NCBI GenBank assembly: GCA_016794925.1 | Contig: JAEUIW010000023.1 | Location: forward strand, 1-45,218 | Source of the DNA: Phycisphaerae bacterium | GTDB lineage: Bacteria; Planctomycetota; Phycisphaerae; Phycisphaerales; UBA1924 | Length of the DNA: 45,218 nucleotides | Direction: 5' to 3' | In this document: piece by piece, positions 17,263 through 26,657 of the stretch | Layout of the letters: each line of letters opens with the position of its first letter | Numbering within the stretch: position 1 is the stretch's first letter | Translations under genes and position numbers: made by a program | The notes under the pieces: model-generated | The model's input: only the letters and a program-made list of their open reading frames with translations | Database searches by the model: none | What the model was told of the DNA's origin: nothing

Positions 17263-18938
17263 TCAGACCTCCTCCGGCGCCGCCGGGGCGCGCGCCGCCG
17301 GCCGTACGTCCACAATCCGAGCCGAGAACAACTCCATGGTCCGCTTCACGATCGGGTGGTCGGCGGGGTTGGCGGCGGGCGCGGACGGCCGCCCCTCGCG
17401 CGGCGGCGCCGCCATGCCGGACTCGATCGCGCGACCGCCGTCGGCCGTGTCCGACGCCGCGCCCGCCTCCTGAAGCGTCACCACCACGGGCCGTCCGCAG
17501 ACCTGCTCGAAGAGCTCGCCGATCGCGCCCAGCCGCTGCCTGGCCATCGCGCGATACTCGGGCGGGCACGCGAGCACCGCCCGCGGACCGTCCAGCGACA
17601 CCAGCGCGGCCGACTCCAGCACCGCCCGCGTCGCGACGCGGCTCGCCCCCGCGCGCACCACCGCGGACCAGACCTCCGCCGCGCCGGCGGGACGATCGGC
17701 CCCGGGCAGCGGCTCCCGCGCCGGCGGTGCGTCGGGCGGCGCCGGCCTCGGGCCCGTCGCCGCCGTCAGTGTTTTTTTGGTTCGGGCCCTCCCGCCGCCG
17801 CCGCGCCCGATCCGAATCGACCCACGGTCACGCCCGCGCCCGCGGCCACCGCGGCCGCGTCCGCGAATCGCTCCGTCAGCGCCAGCCGCACCAGCACCGC
17901 GTCGAGGATGGCGCGCGGCGCGGAACTGTTCCGCAACGACCGGCCCGAGGCGTCGCACAGCGCGATCATGTGCACCAGCCCCGCGGTGTCGAATTTCCGC
18001 GCCTGCTCCAGCGCCGTCCGCCGCGCCTCCGGCGGCAGGTCCACCAGCTCCGTCTCCGGCCCGCACACGCCCAGCACCATCAGGTCGCGCAGGCGCTCCG
18101 CGAGCGTCTCGACGAGCTGATCGGGCGACACGCCGCGGCGCTGCAGCTCGTCGGCCCGCGCCAGCACCACCGCCGGATCGCCCGTCGCGCACCCCTCGAC
18201 CAGGTCGTGGATCAGTTGCCGATCGGGCAGGCCCAGCAGCGACTCGAGCAGCCCCACCGTCAGGCGCTTCTCACCCGACGCCAGCAGCCGGTCCAGCAGC
18301 GACAGGGCGTCGCGCATCGAGCCGTTGCCCAGGCGCGCCGCCGCGTGCAGCAACTCGGCGTCCGCCTCCGCGCCCTCCGCCCGCGCCACCTCGCCCAGGT
18401 GCGCCGCGATCTGGGCGGTCGGCAGCGCCCGGAAATCGAACCGCTGGCACCGGGATTGGATCGTCGCCGGCACCTTGTGCGCCTCGGTCGTGCAGAGCAC
18501 GAACACGACGTGCTCGGGAGGCTCCTCCATGGTCTTGAGCAGGGCGTTGAACGCCTGCGTCGTGAGCATGTGAACCTCGTCGATGATGTAGACCTTGTAC
18601 CGGCCGCGCAACGGGCGGTACACCGAGTTGGCGATCAGCTCCCGCGCCTCCTCGACCTTGTTGTTGCTCGCCCCGTCGATCTCGATCACGTCCGTGTCGC
18701 GGCCCTGCATGATCGCCTCGGCCACGTCCGCGGGCTCATCCCCGGGCGCGTTGAGCGCCTTGGCGAAGATCCGCGCCGTCGAGGTCTTCCCCACCCCGCG
18801 CGTCCCCGTGAACAGGTACGCGTGCGCCACCCGGTTCGTCTCGATCGCCTTCCGAAGCGTCCGCGCCACGGGATCCTGGCCGACCAGTTCATCAAAGGAA
18901 CGCGAGCGGTAGCGGCGGGCGAGGGCGGTGTAGGCCAT
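17263..18938 (-). CDS. dnaX: DNA polymerase III subunits tau/gamma, with programmed -1 frameshift
   Basis: Clamp-loader ATPase gene. Reading straight from the ATG at 18938 gives a 390-residue gamma form ending at a TGA (17768-17766). A -1 shift on A-AAA-AAA (17778-17772) continues to the TGA at 17265-17263, giving a tau form of about 558 residues. AAA+ motifs are present: GTRGVGKTSTARI (Walker A), VYIIDEVHML (Walker B), SNNKVEEAR and the LGNGSMRDALSLLD sensor 2. The four zinc-binding cysteines that normally follow KALN are missing, with a shortened segment (NAPGDEPADVAEAI). The tau-only part contains AEVWSAVV and the HPIVKRTMELFSARIVDVR end typical of DnaX C-termini. It follows the SRP RNA gene and precedes ybaB. 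Confidence 0.93.
17735..17793 (-). promoter_or_regulatory. dnaX -1 frameshift cassette
   Basis: Reading on the minus strand: an internal Shine-Dalgarno-like GGGAGGG (17793-17787), 8 bases, the slippery heptamer A-AAA-AAA in the correct phase (17778-17772), the zero-frame stop 3 bases later, then a hairpin with 7-bp arms GGCGGCG (17764-17758) and CGCCGCC (17741-17735). These are the three parts of the E. coli dnaX signal in the same order and with similar spacing. The -1 frame is open for 169 codons and encodes a recognisable tau C-terminus. Confidence 0.9.
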
Positions 18939-18992
18939 GGCGCAAAAGGGTACGCGCCCGATGTCGCCCGGCGCGGACGCGGCCGCGCACGA

Positions 18993-19120
18993 CACCCCCC
19001 TGGAAGACGGCCAGGACACCGGCGGCACCGGATGACGGCCGCTTATGGCTGCTGCGGTCAAGCCCTGACCAGGTTCACGGGCCACCCGTGTACCGGGCCC
19101 GGCCGTCTTCTCGGGGGGTG
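18993..19120 (-). ncRNA. ffs: bacterial small signal recognition particle RNA (4.5S type)
   Basis: About 128 nt. The ends pair: CACCCCCC (19120-19113) with GGGGGGTG (19000-18993), continued by AAGACGGCC with GGCCGTCTT, forming one long hairpin. The apical part holds the conserved GGTCAGG followed after 10 bases by AGCAGCCATAAG, the core bound by the SRP protein Ffh. The 10 bases between, GCTTGACCGC, do not give the usual GGAA tetraloop. It lies 54 bp upstream of dnaX on the same strand, the synteny seen in Bacillus. It targets membrane proteins to the translocon with Ffh. A TAGGAT at 19140-19135 could be its -10 box. Confidence 0.88.
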
Positions 19121-19199
19121 CCGATCGACGCGGGATCCTACCCCCGACCGTCCCGCCCGGGTAGGCCGCCTCCCTCCATGAACCGGATAGACTGCCGAC

Positions 19200-20566
19200 G
19201 TGACCACCCCTACGGCCGACCCGCACGCCCCGACGACCGCGGACGCCGCGCCCACGCTCCCCGACCCGCCGCGCGGCGTTCCCACCCCGTACGAGACCGC
19301 GGTGCAGGAGCGGGCCACGCTCACGCGCATCGTCCGCCTCTCCTTCGCCGTGCTCTTCATGACGGTAACGGTGCTCACCGTTCTCAACACCGACGCCCTG
19401 CCGCAGGGTCTGCCCGGTCCGGCGGGGCTGGCCCTCAAGAGCGGCTGGTCGGTCGTGCTCACGGTGGCCGTGGGCCTGGCGCTGGCGGTGGTCTCGATCG
19501 ACCTGCTCACGACCTGGAAACGCATCAGCACGCTGCTGGGGATCTTCCTCGGCCTCATGGTGGCGCTGCTGGCCACTTACGCGCTGGGGCAGATCATCGA
19601 CCTGCTGGTGCAGGTCAACGACATCCGCGACTCGGGCCTCATCCTCACCAGCAAGACGCTCGTGGGCATCGCCCTCTCCTACCTGGCCATCGTCACCGTG
19701 CTCAAGACCAAGGACGATTTCCGGCTCGTCATCCCCTACGTCGAGTTCGCCCGCCAGCTTCGCGGGCCGCGCCCCCTCGTGCTCGACACCTCCGCGCTGA
19801 TCGACGCCCGCATCGCGGACGTCGCCGGCAGCGGCCTGATCCAGCAGCCCGTGATCATCCCCCGCTTCGTCATCCACGAGCTGCAGGCCCTCGCCGACAG
19901 CGGCGACAAGGCCAAGCGCGCCAAGGGCCGACGCGGCCTCGACATCATCGGACGCCTCCAGCGCGCCGCCCCCATCGACCTCACCATCGACGAGACCACG
20001 CCCCCGGGCGCCTCCGTGGACCACCAGCTCGTCGAGCTCGCCCGATCCCTCTCCGCCACCGTTGTCACCACCGACTCCGGGCTCGCCCGAGTCGCCGGCA
20101 TCCACGGCGTGAGCGTCATCAACATCAACGAGGTCGCCGTCGCGCTCCGCCCCTCCCTGCTCCCCGGCGAGCAGCTCACCGTCCGGCCCGTCCGCCCGGG
20201 CGAGCAGCCGGGCCAGGCCGTCGCCTACCTCGACGACGGCACCATGGTCGTCGTCGAGCGCGCCGCCGACCGCCTCGAGGAAGCCCTCCGCGTCGAGGTC
20301 AGCAGCTCCCTGCAGACCGCCGCGGGCCGGCTCATCTTCGCTCGTCCCATCGACGCCGAGCCCCCGCCGCTCAACGATGCCCCGTCCGAGCCCGCACCCC
20401 CGCCCGATCCTCACGCCCCGCCCTCTTCCCCGTCGGGCCCGTTTGGTGGCGCCCGTGTCGTTCCCCCACCCCCCCCACCCCCCCCCCCCCCGCCCCGCCA
20501 AGGCGAGGCCCCTTCCCGCTCAAGCCACCCGCGTCGTCCGAGCCCCGGCGCAACCCGCGCCGCTGA
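19200..20566 (+). CDS. PIN-TRAM domain membrane protein (YacL-like), 3' end out of frame
   Basis: GTG start at 19200. Four membrane helices (about residues 45-165) precede a PIN nuclease-like domain beginning LVLDTSALIDARIADV and including PRFVIHELQALADSGD, GRRGLDIIGRLQ, VDHQLVELA and TDSGLARVAG. A TRAM domain follows (GEQLTVRPVRPG, QAVAYLDDGTMVVVE), ending LQTAAGRLIFARP near residue 385. This is the YacL order. After it comes a Pro-rich tail crossing a run of 14 C (20478-20491). As read, the frame then continues to 21083 through the opposite-strand RidA gene. One extra C (or two fewer) would end it at the TGA at 20564-20566, just before the convergent RidA stop. I give that end as the likely one. 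Confidence 0.85.
20462..20496 (+). repeat. poly-C tract (longest run 14 C)
   Basis: Runs of 5, 8 and 14 C separated by single A, encoding the Pro tail of the PIN-TRAM protein. The 14-C run spans 20478-20491. It marks the point where a change of one base would restore a sensible stop. It is either an assembly error or a slippage-prone site. Confidence 0.8.
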
Positions 20567-20600
20567 GCGACCGAGACGCGCGACCCGGGCCCGCGATCAC

Positions 20601-20999
20601 TCACCCGTCATCAATAATCGCCTCGGCCTCGATCTCCACCATCATGCCCGGCGCGATGAGGCGCGACACCTCGACCATGGTCGTCGCGGGCCGCGCGTCA
20701 CCGAAGAACTCGCCGTGGGCCCGCCCCACCTCTTCCCATCTCGAGATGTCCGTGACGTAGATCCGCGTCCGCACCACGTGCCGCAACTCCGCGCCCGCCT
20801 CCCGCAGCGCCCACCGGATCTTCGCCAGGATGGCCCGCGCCTGCGCCCCCGCGTCCCCCGGCGCGTGCGCCGAGCCGTCAGCGTTCGCCGCCGCGGTCCC
20901 GCACACGTGAACCACGTTCCCCACCCGAACGGCGCGGCTGTAGCCGACGATCGACTCCCACGGCGCGCCCGAGGACACCAGCGTTCGCTTGCCCGTCAT
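20601..20999 (-). CDS. RidA/YjgF family enamine-imine deaminase
   Basis: Protein of 132 residues starting MTGKRTLVSSG at 20999. RidA proteins hydrolyse reactive enamine/imine intermediates made by PLP enzymes. Family features: ESIVGYSRAVRVGNVVHVCGT, AQARAILAKIRWALREAGA, VVRTRIYVTDISRWEEV with the conserved Arg, PATTMVEVSRL and a final EIEAEAI. Length matches the family. It is convergent with the PIN-TRAM gene and lies 24 bases upstream of the VIT/VWA gene's stop, whose transcript points the same way. Confidence 0.9.
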   Translation of the reverse strand: MTGKRTLVSSGAPWESIVGYSRAVRVGNVVHVCGTAAANADGSAHAPGDAGAQARAILAKIRWALREAGAELRHVVRTRIYVTDISRWEEVGRAHGEFFGDARPATTMVEVSRLIAPGMMVEIEAEAIIDDG

Positions 21000-21022
21000 G
21001 CGCCGAGCGTAGCCGCTCGCGC

Positions 21023-23329
21023 TCAGGGCTGCCGGATCAGCGTCCGCGCTCCGTCCAGCAGGACCAGGACTTCGCCGGGATAGGCGAGCACCGCCTGCAG
21101 GTTCGCCTTGACCAGCGCCTCCACCACCGCGTCGTACTCCGGCGTGCCGAACTCGACCGTGCGGTCCGGCTTCTCGTTCTCGTCCCGCATCAGGCGCGCA
21201 TCGACCCAGCGCTCCCCCCGGAAGAAGAACGACTGGTCCGCCACATTCCGCACCGAGCGCACCTCGACGTGCTTCATGTCCGAATCGAGGTACCCGCCGC
21301 CGCCCGCGCCGGCCTGCGCGGCGTCGCGCAGCGCGGCGCCGTTCTGCTCCTGGTTCACGGCCCCGAGACCGGACCGCGTCGCGTTGCGATCGTCGAACGC
21401 TTTCTTCGCGGCCGCGGGCGCCTGCGACACCGGCGCCGCCGGCCGCCCCGTCTCGCCGCCGATGGTCGCGCGCCCGATCACCGGCTCGGTGGCCAGGAAC
21501 GAGGTGTACTCCGTCATGATGCCGAACCGCATGGACAGCCGCACGATCTCGTCCACCAGCTCCTTGGTCGCGGTGTCCGACGACGAGTTCCGCCCGTCCG
21601 CCCCCGCCTGCCGCACCGCGTCGATCAGGGACCCGATCTTCCGCATCGCCCACAGCCGCGGCACGAACCCGTTCCGGACCGACGCCGATGCGGGGTCGAA
21701 CGCCACCTCGAATGTCCGCGGCTCGCCCAGGTATTCGCCTTCGAGCTTGAGCTTCATCGGCGCGGCCGACGTGTACTGACCGAGCACGATCAGCTGATCC
21801 GAATCGAACTGATCCGGGATCACCCCGGGCTGCGCCTCACGCACCGCCGATGCACCGCCCGCCCCGGCGCCCTCCCCCACCGCGCTCAGCCGCGGCGCCG
21901 CCAGCACCGGCCCGCGCAACCGCCGGAAGACCTGCGAGACCTTCACCTCCACGCTCTCGTCGGGCAGGATGAAGGTCGGCGCGCCCCGGCTGGACGCGGC
22001 GAGCCCCGACAGCAGCGGCGTGTTCACGTCCAGGCCCACGCCGAACGTGAAAATCCGCCGCCGGTGGACATTCCCATTCTTCGCGCCCTCGCGGATCGCG
22101 ACCTCCGACCGCTCGCCGATCGTCGGCAGCCCGTCCGTCAGGAACAGCACCAGCGGCAGCGCGCCGGGCGTCGGCGCGGGCCGGAGCGACTCCATGAGCG
22201 CGCCGTGCAGGAACGTGCCCCCCTCGGCCCGCAAGCCGGACACGTACGCCCGGGCCCCGGCCAGGGACGCGCCGGTCTTCTCGACGGGGGCGGGCGCGTA
22301 CGACGCCACCGAGTCCGAGTAGTCGATGATGTTGAAGAACTCGCCCGGCTCCAGCCCCTCGAGCACGTCCAACGCCGCCTGGCGCGCCTGCTCGATCTTC
22401 CCGCCCCGCATCGAGCCCGAGCGGTCGATCACCAGCGTCACCTCACGCTTCACCCGCGCCGCCTCGGTGGGCGCCGCCGCGGGCATGCCCATCAGCAGCA
22501 TGAAATAGCCCCCCCGCCCGCCGGGCAGCGACGGATCGGGGTACGCCATGACCGTCGCGGGCAGGGGCGAGGACGCATCGGGCCTGGCGATCAGGTACGA
22601 CAGCCGCCACGATCCGGGCAGGCGCGACGCCGATTCCGCGACCCGGGCCGCGACGTGCCCGGGCGCCCGCCGGTCCAGCGCCAGCTCGTGGCTCGGCGAG
22701 TACACCGTCGTGATCGGTCGCGACGAGCGGATCTCCGCCGACATGGACCACCGCACCAGTTCGACGCCCCGCTCGGGTGACGACGAATCGGACCGCGGGA
22801 GCACATAATCCACCCGCGCCCCGTCCGCCTGCAGCACCTGCTCGTAGGTGATCCGGACATGCTGAGCCGCGCCGGCGGGAACCGGGAACACCGACGTGCG
22901 GATCGCACCGGACCCCGCGAACTCCAGCAACCCCGGATCGCGCGAACGCCGCACGATCGAGTCGTACGCCCGCCGCGCTTCGTCCCGCGGCAGCACGGCC
23001 GTGGTCGGTTCGGGCCCCGTCCCGTCGTACTGGAACGACCGCACCACCACGCCCTCGGGCACGGGGATGAGCAACTCCGTTTCCTGCGGCAACGGGGACG
23101 GGTTGAACAACTCAAAGTCAAGGGCCGTCGTGCAGGCCTGGTCCTCGATCGTCACCGCCACACCCACCGACCGCACCCGCACCGCCTCGGCCCGCACCCG
23201 GTCGGGGCGGACCGAACGCCACGGCACGATGGTCCGCCCGTCGTCGGGCGCGGACGCGACCTGTGCATGAACGAGCGCGCCGAACGTCACGCAGGCGACG
23301 GCCAGCGCGGCGAGGATGCGGATACGCAT
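21023..23329 (-). CDS. secreted VIT and von Willebrand factor A domain protein
   Basis: Protein of 768 residues, with GGAGGAACCTCC just before the ATG and a Sec signal peptide (LAALAVACVTFGALVHAQ, cut near residue 22). A VIT domain (about residues 45-190) has EVELLIPVPEG-like and RRAYDSIVRRSRDPGLLE features. It is followed by a VWA domain (about 290-470) with a MIDAS metal site DRSGS near residues 302-306 and FLTDGLPT. This pairing is found in inter-alpha-trypsin-inhibitor-like proteins and in many bacterial surface proteins. The C-terminal 250 residues hold helical and Gly-rich segments with no recognised domain. Probably periplasmic or surface, binding partners through Mg/Ca. The 217 bp upstream hold nothing clear. 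Confidence 0.9.
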   Translation of the reverse strand: MRIRILAALAVACVTFGALVHAQVASAPDDGRTIVPWRSVRPDRVRAEAVRVRSVGVAVTIEDQACTTALDFELFNPSPLPQETELLIPVPEGVVVRSFQYDGTGPEPTTAVLPRDEARRAYDSIVRRSRDPGLLEFAGSGAIRTSVFPVPAGAAQHVRITYEQVLQADGARVDYVLPRSDSSSPERGVELVRWSMSAEIRSSRPITTVYSPSHELALDRRAPGHVAARVAESASRLPGSWRLSYLIARPDASSPLPATVMAYPDPSLPGGRGGYFMLLMGMPAAAPTEAARVKREVTLVIDRSGSMRGGKIEQARQAALDVLEGLEPGEFFNIIDYSDSVASYAPAPVEKTGASLAGARAYVSGLRAEGGTFLHGALMESLRPAPTPGALPLVLFLTDGLPTIGERSEVAIREGAKNGNVHRRRIFTFGVGLDVNTPLLSGLAASSRGAPTFILPDESVEVKVSQVFRRLRGPVLAAPRLSAVGEGAGAGGASAVREAQPGVIPDQFDSDQLIVLGQYTSAAPMKLKLEGEYLGEPRTFEVAFDPASASVRNGFVPRLWAMRKIGSLIDAVRQAGADGRNSSSDTATKELVDEIVRLSMRFGIMTEYTSFLATEPVIGRATIGGETGRPAAPVSQAPAAAKKAFDDRNATRSGLGAVNQEQNGAALRDAAQAGAGGGGYLDSDMKHVEVRSVRNVADQSFFFRGERWVDARLMRDENEKPDRTVEFGTPEYDAVVEALVKANLQAVLAYPGEVLVLLDGARTLIRQP

Positions 23330-23546
23330 GGAGGTTCCTCCGCGCCGCCTAACCCTGTCCGGGAACCACCGTCCCCATGACCTTCCCGCCGGCGGCCACT
23401 ACTGAGACTCCCGACGGGCGGGAAAGTTCCCGGAATCCGGAGCGAACGGGACCGGAAAGACCCGCCACGGCCCGCCCGGGCACCCGGGTTGCGGCCCGGA
23501 CAGGACAGGTCGGGGCGGGCGCGCGATCCGTCGGCTCCCCGCGGGC

Positions 23547-25451
23547 CTACGCCTCGCCCGCCAGTTGCCGGTACAGCGGGCAGCGGGACACCAGCTCCGC
23601 GTGCGTTCCCTGGTCGATGAGCCTGCCCCCGTCCATCACCACGATGCGGTCGGCCGCCAGGATCGTCGATTTGCGGTGCGCCACGATCAGCGTCGTCCGC
23701 CCCCGGGCGAACTCGGCCAGCGCTTCGTTGATGCGCGACTCCGACTCCGTGTCGATCATGCTCGTGGCCTCATCCAGGATCAGGATCGCCGGGTCCCGCA
23801 GGATCGCGCGCGCGATGGCCAGGCGCTGCCGCTGGCCACCCGAGAGCGCGCCGCCCCGGTCGCCGACCTGCTCGTCGTAACCCAACGGCCGCGCCAGAAT
23901 GAACTCCTCGGCGCGGGCGCGGCGGGCCGCGTCCCGCACCTCCGCGTCCGTCGCGCCCGGCCGCCCGTACGCGATGTTGGCCCGCACCGAACCCCGGAAC
24001 AGCACCGTCTCCTGCGTCACCACGCCGATCTGTCCCCGCAACGAACGCAGCGTCACGCCCCGGATGTCCGTCCCGTCCACCAGGATCCGCCCCCCGCCCC
24101 CCCCGGGGGGCGTGTCAGGCTCGAACAGCCGCGGCACCAGCGACAGCAGCGTGGTCTTCCCCGAGCCGTTCGGACCGACGAACGCGACCCGCTCGCCGTG
24201 CCGGATCGTCGCCGAGAATCCGTCCAGCGCCCGCGACGCCGCGCCCGGGTACGTGAAACTCACCGCGTCGAACTCCAGCGACGACCGGTGCCGCGCCAGC
24301 TCCGGGCCCGGGCCGTCCGCCTCGGGCGCGGCCCCCAGCAGCTCGCGCAGCCGGCGCGCCGCGGCGGCGGACTGCTGGATGTCGTTGAGCACGCCCGTCA
24401 GCGGACGCAGCGCCGCGCCCGCCACCCCCAGCGAGCCGAACGCGAGGATGAACCGGTCCACCTCGAGCTCGCCGTCGATGATCGCCTTGGCCGCGATCAG
24501 CGCCAGCCCGGCCAGCACCACGATCGCCAGCGACTCCACCAGCGGGCTCGCCAGGGCCCGCGCCGTCCGCACCCGGAACTCCTGCCGCATCACCCGCGCG
24601 TTGAGCTCGTCGAACCGACCCAGCTCGGCGGCCTCGGCCCCGTGCACCTTCACCACCCGCATCCCGTCGACCGTCTCGCCCACCGCGTGATACAGACCCG
24701 CCTGCGCCTCCAGCCCCGTGCGCGAGGCGCGCCGGATCCGCTTGCCCAGCTTCCGCATCACCGTCGCCAGCACCGGGGCCACCAGCAGCGCCGCCAGCGT
24801 CAACGGCCAGCTCACCACCAGGGCCACCGCCAGCGCCGCCGCGCCCTTGGTCATCTGGGCCACGGCCTTGCTCAGCAGCGAGTTGAACCCCCCGCTCAGC
24901 GTCCCGGTGTCGTAGACGATCCGGCTCACGAGGTCCGCCGCGCCGCTCCCCACCCCGGCCGCTCCCGCGCTCCCGCCCCCGATCACCGCCAGCGACGCGG
25001 CCGCCGAGGGCCGCCCCCCCGACGCCGCCCCCGACACCACCTGCCGCAGCGGCAGGTGCAGCACGCGCTCGAAGGCCTCGTGCCGGATGTCCGCGACCGT
25101 CCGGCTCTGCACCGTCATCGACAGGTACGCGTGCAGAAAATTCGCGACCGCTCCCACCATCGTCAGCGCGATCAGCCCCAGCACCACCCACTGCACGCTG
25201 TGGTACCGGTCCGAGGGCAGCGCCCCCAGCCACGCCGAAGGCACGAACCGCGTCCACCCCGGGCCCAGCGACGCCGCGTACTCCCGCAACCCCCCCGAGT
25301 CCTCCCGCCCCAGGATCGCGCGCAGGATCGGGGCGATGGCCAGCAGCCCCGCCCCCAGCCCTCCCGCCGAAACGGCGGCGAACACCATCGCCAGCGACAG
25401 CGTCCCGCGGTACCGGAGCATGCGTCGGGCCAGCGCCCAGAAGTCGCCCAT
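23547..25451 (-). CDS. ABC exporter, MsbA-like (lipid/multidrug type)
   Basis: Half-transporter of 634 residues. A six-helix membrane domain (about residues 15-330) is fused to an ATPase with Walker A (VGPNGSGKTTLL), Q-loop (GVVTQETVL), signature LSGGQRQRLAIARAIL, Walker B (ILILDEATSMID) and H-loop (IVAHRKST). Such proteins work as homodimers, flipping lipids or lipid A precursors or exporting drugs. An extra Gly/Ala/Ser-rich stretch lies in the membrane domain near residues 145-170. It diverges from a GT2 gene at 25569, which hints at cell-envelope glycolipid work, but substrate cannot be told from sequence. Confidence 0.9.
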   Translation of the reverse strand: MGDFWALARRMLRYRGTLSLAMVFAAVSAGGLGAGLLAIAPILRAILGREDSGGLREYAASLGPGWTRFVPSAWLGALPSDRYHSVQWVVLGLIALTMVGAVANFLHAYLSMTVQSRTVADIRHEAFERVLHLPLRQVVSGAASGGRPSAAASLAVIGGGSAGAAGVGSGAADLVSRIVYDTGTLSGGFNSLLSKAVAQMTKGAAALAVALVVSWPLTLAALLVAPVLATVMRKLGKRIRRASRTGLEAQAGLYHAVGETVDGMRVVKVHGAEAAELGRFDELNARVMRQEFRVRTARALASPLVESLAIVVLAGLALIAAKAIIDGELEVDRFILAFGSLGVAGAALRPLTGVLNDIQQSAAAARRLRELLGAAPEADGPGPELARHRSSLEFDAVSFTYPGAASRALDGFSATIRHGERVAFVGPNGSGKTTLLSLVPRLFEPDTPPGGGGGRILVDGTDIRGVTLRSLRGQIGVVTQETVLFRGSVRANIAYGRPGATDAEVRDAARRARAEEFILARPLGYDEQVGDRGGALSGGQRQRLAIARAILRDPAILILDEATSMIDTESESRINEALAEFARGRTTLIVAHRKSTILAADRIVVMDGGRLIDQGTHAELVSRCPLYRQLAGEA

Positions 25452-25568
25452 GTGCGGGGAGTATTGGCCCCGCGCCCACCCGGGGACAGTTCACGCCCCG
25501 CGCGCGGTCACTACCCTACCGGCGGACGCGCGGGGCGGGGCAAGGAGCCGGCGCGGCGATCGATCAGC

Positions 25569-26642
25569 ATGAACTCCGGCGTGCCGAGCGTGACCTTCGT
25601 CATCCCGTGCTACAACCACGGCGCGTTCGTGACCGACGCCGTTCGCTCGTGCCTGGCCCAGGAACACGCCGACACCCGCGTCGTCGTGGTCGACGACGGC
25701 TCCGACGACGGCGCCACGCCCGCGCGCTGCGACGCCTGCGCCGGCGAGCGCGTCCGCGTGATCCACCAGCCCAACCGCGGCCTCTCCGCCGCCCGCAACG
25801 CCGGCGCCGCCCTCGCCGCGACCGAGTACCTCGCCTTCCTCGATGCCGACGACTGGGTCGAGCCGAGCTTCGTCCGCCGCCTGCACGAGGAACTGACGTT
25901 CTGCTCCGGCGACGGCTCCCCCCGCGCCTCCCACGCGTACTGCCAGGAGCGGCTGGTCGAGCTCGGGTCGGGCGTCTGGAAGGTCCCCGCCTGGGACCCC
26001 GTGCTCCTGATGGTCACGAACCTGCACCCCGTCACCGCCCTCGTCCGCGCCGACTGCTTCCGCGACGCCGGCGGGTTCGATGAGTCCATGCGCGAGGGCT
26101 ACGAGGACTGGGACCTCTGGCTCCGCTTCGCCTCCCGCGGCTGGCGCGGCGTGCGCGTGCGCGAGCCCCTCTTCGTCTGGCGTCGCCACAGCCACGCCAC
26201 CATGATCCACGACGCAACCGCCCGGCACGAGTCGCTCTTCCGCCGCCTGATGTCGAACCACGCCGCGCTCTACGCCGCCCACGGCCCCGAGCTGCTCGCC
26301 CGGTCCAACGCGCTGCTCCGACGCGCCGACGCCAACTGGCTCGACGAGGACGGCAACGCCATCGTCATCCGCGACCTGCGCAACTGGGCCCGCGAGCTGG
26401 AGGGCCGGCTCCACGACCAGCAACGCCGGGCCGAGGATGCCTCCGCCCGCGCCGACGCCGCGACGGCCGAGACCGCGCGCCTCCGCGCCGAATACGAAGC
26501 CAAGCCCGTCGTCCGCGCCTCGCGCGCGCTCCACCGCTGGCTGGACGCCCTGCCCGGCCCGATCGCCGCGCCATTCCGCCTGGCCGCGCGCGGGGCCCGC
26601 CGCCTGCTGCGTGGATCACCCCGGCCGCGTCCCGACGCGTGA
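25569..26642 (+). CDS. family 2 glycosyltransferase
   Basis: Protein of 357 residues starting MNSGVPSVTFVIPCYNHG. GT-A fold motifs: VIPCYNHGAFV, VVVDDGSDDG, QPNRGLSAARNAGA, the metal-binding LDADDW and EGYEDWDLWLRFASRG. The C-terminal 90 residues form a predicted coiled coil (ELEGRLHDQQRRAEDA onward) ending in a basic helix that may sit on the membrane. It transfers a sugar from a nucleotide donor; donor and acceptor are unknown. CAAGGAG lies about 22 bases upstream, rather far, so the initiation signal is weak. Convergent with the cyclophilin gene. Confidence 0.9.
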   Translation: MNSGVPSVTFVIPCYNHGAFVTDAVRSCLAQEHADTRVVVVDDGSDDGATPARCDACAGERVRVIHQPNRGLSAARNAGAALAATEYLAFLDADDWVEPSFVRRLHEELTFCSGDGSPRASHAYCQERLVELGSGVWKVPAWDPVLLMVTNLHPVTALVRADCFRDAGGFDESMREGYEDWDLWLRFASRGWRGVRVREPLFVWRRHSHATMIHDATARHESLFRRLMSNHAALYAAHGPELLARSNALLRRADANWLDEDGNAIVIRDLRNWARELEGRLHDQQRRAEDASARADAATAETARLRAEYEAKPVVRASRALHRWLDALPGPIAAPFRLAARGARRLLRGSPRPRPDA

Positions 26643-26657
26643 CCCGCCGACGCTCGA

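Noticed and set aside
16866..19181. 771-codon plus-strand frame
   Set aside because: Antisense to ybaB, dnaX and the SRP RNA; composition is shadow-like (Arg/Pro/His).
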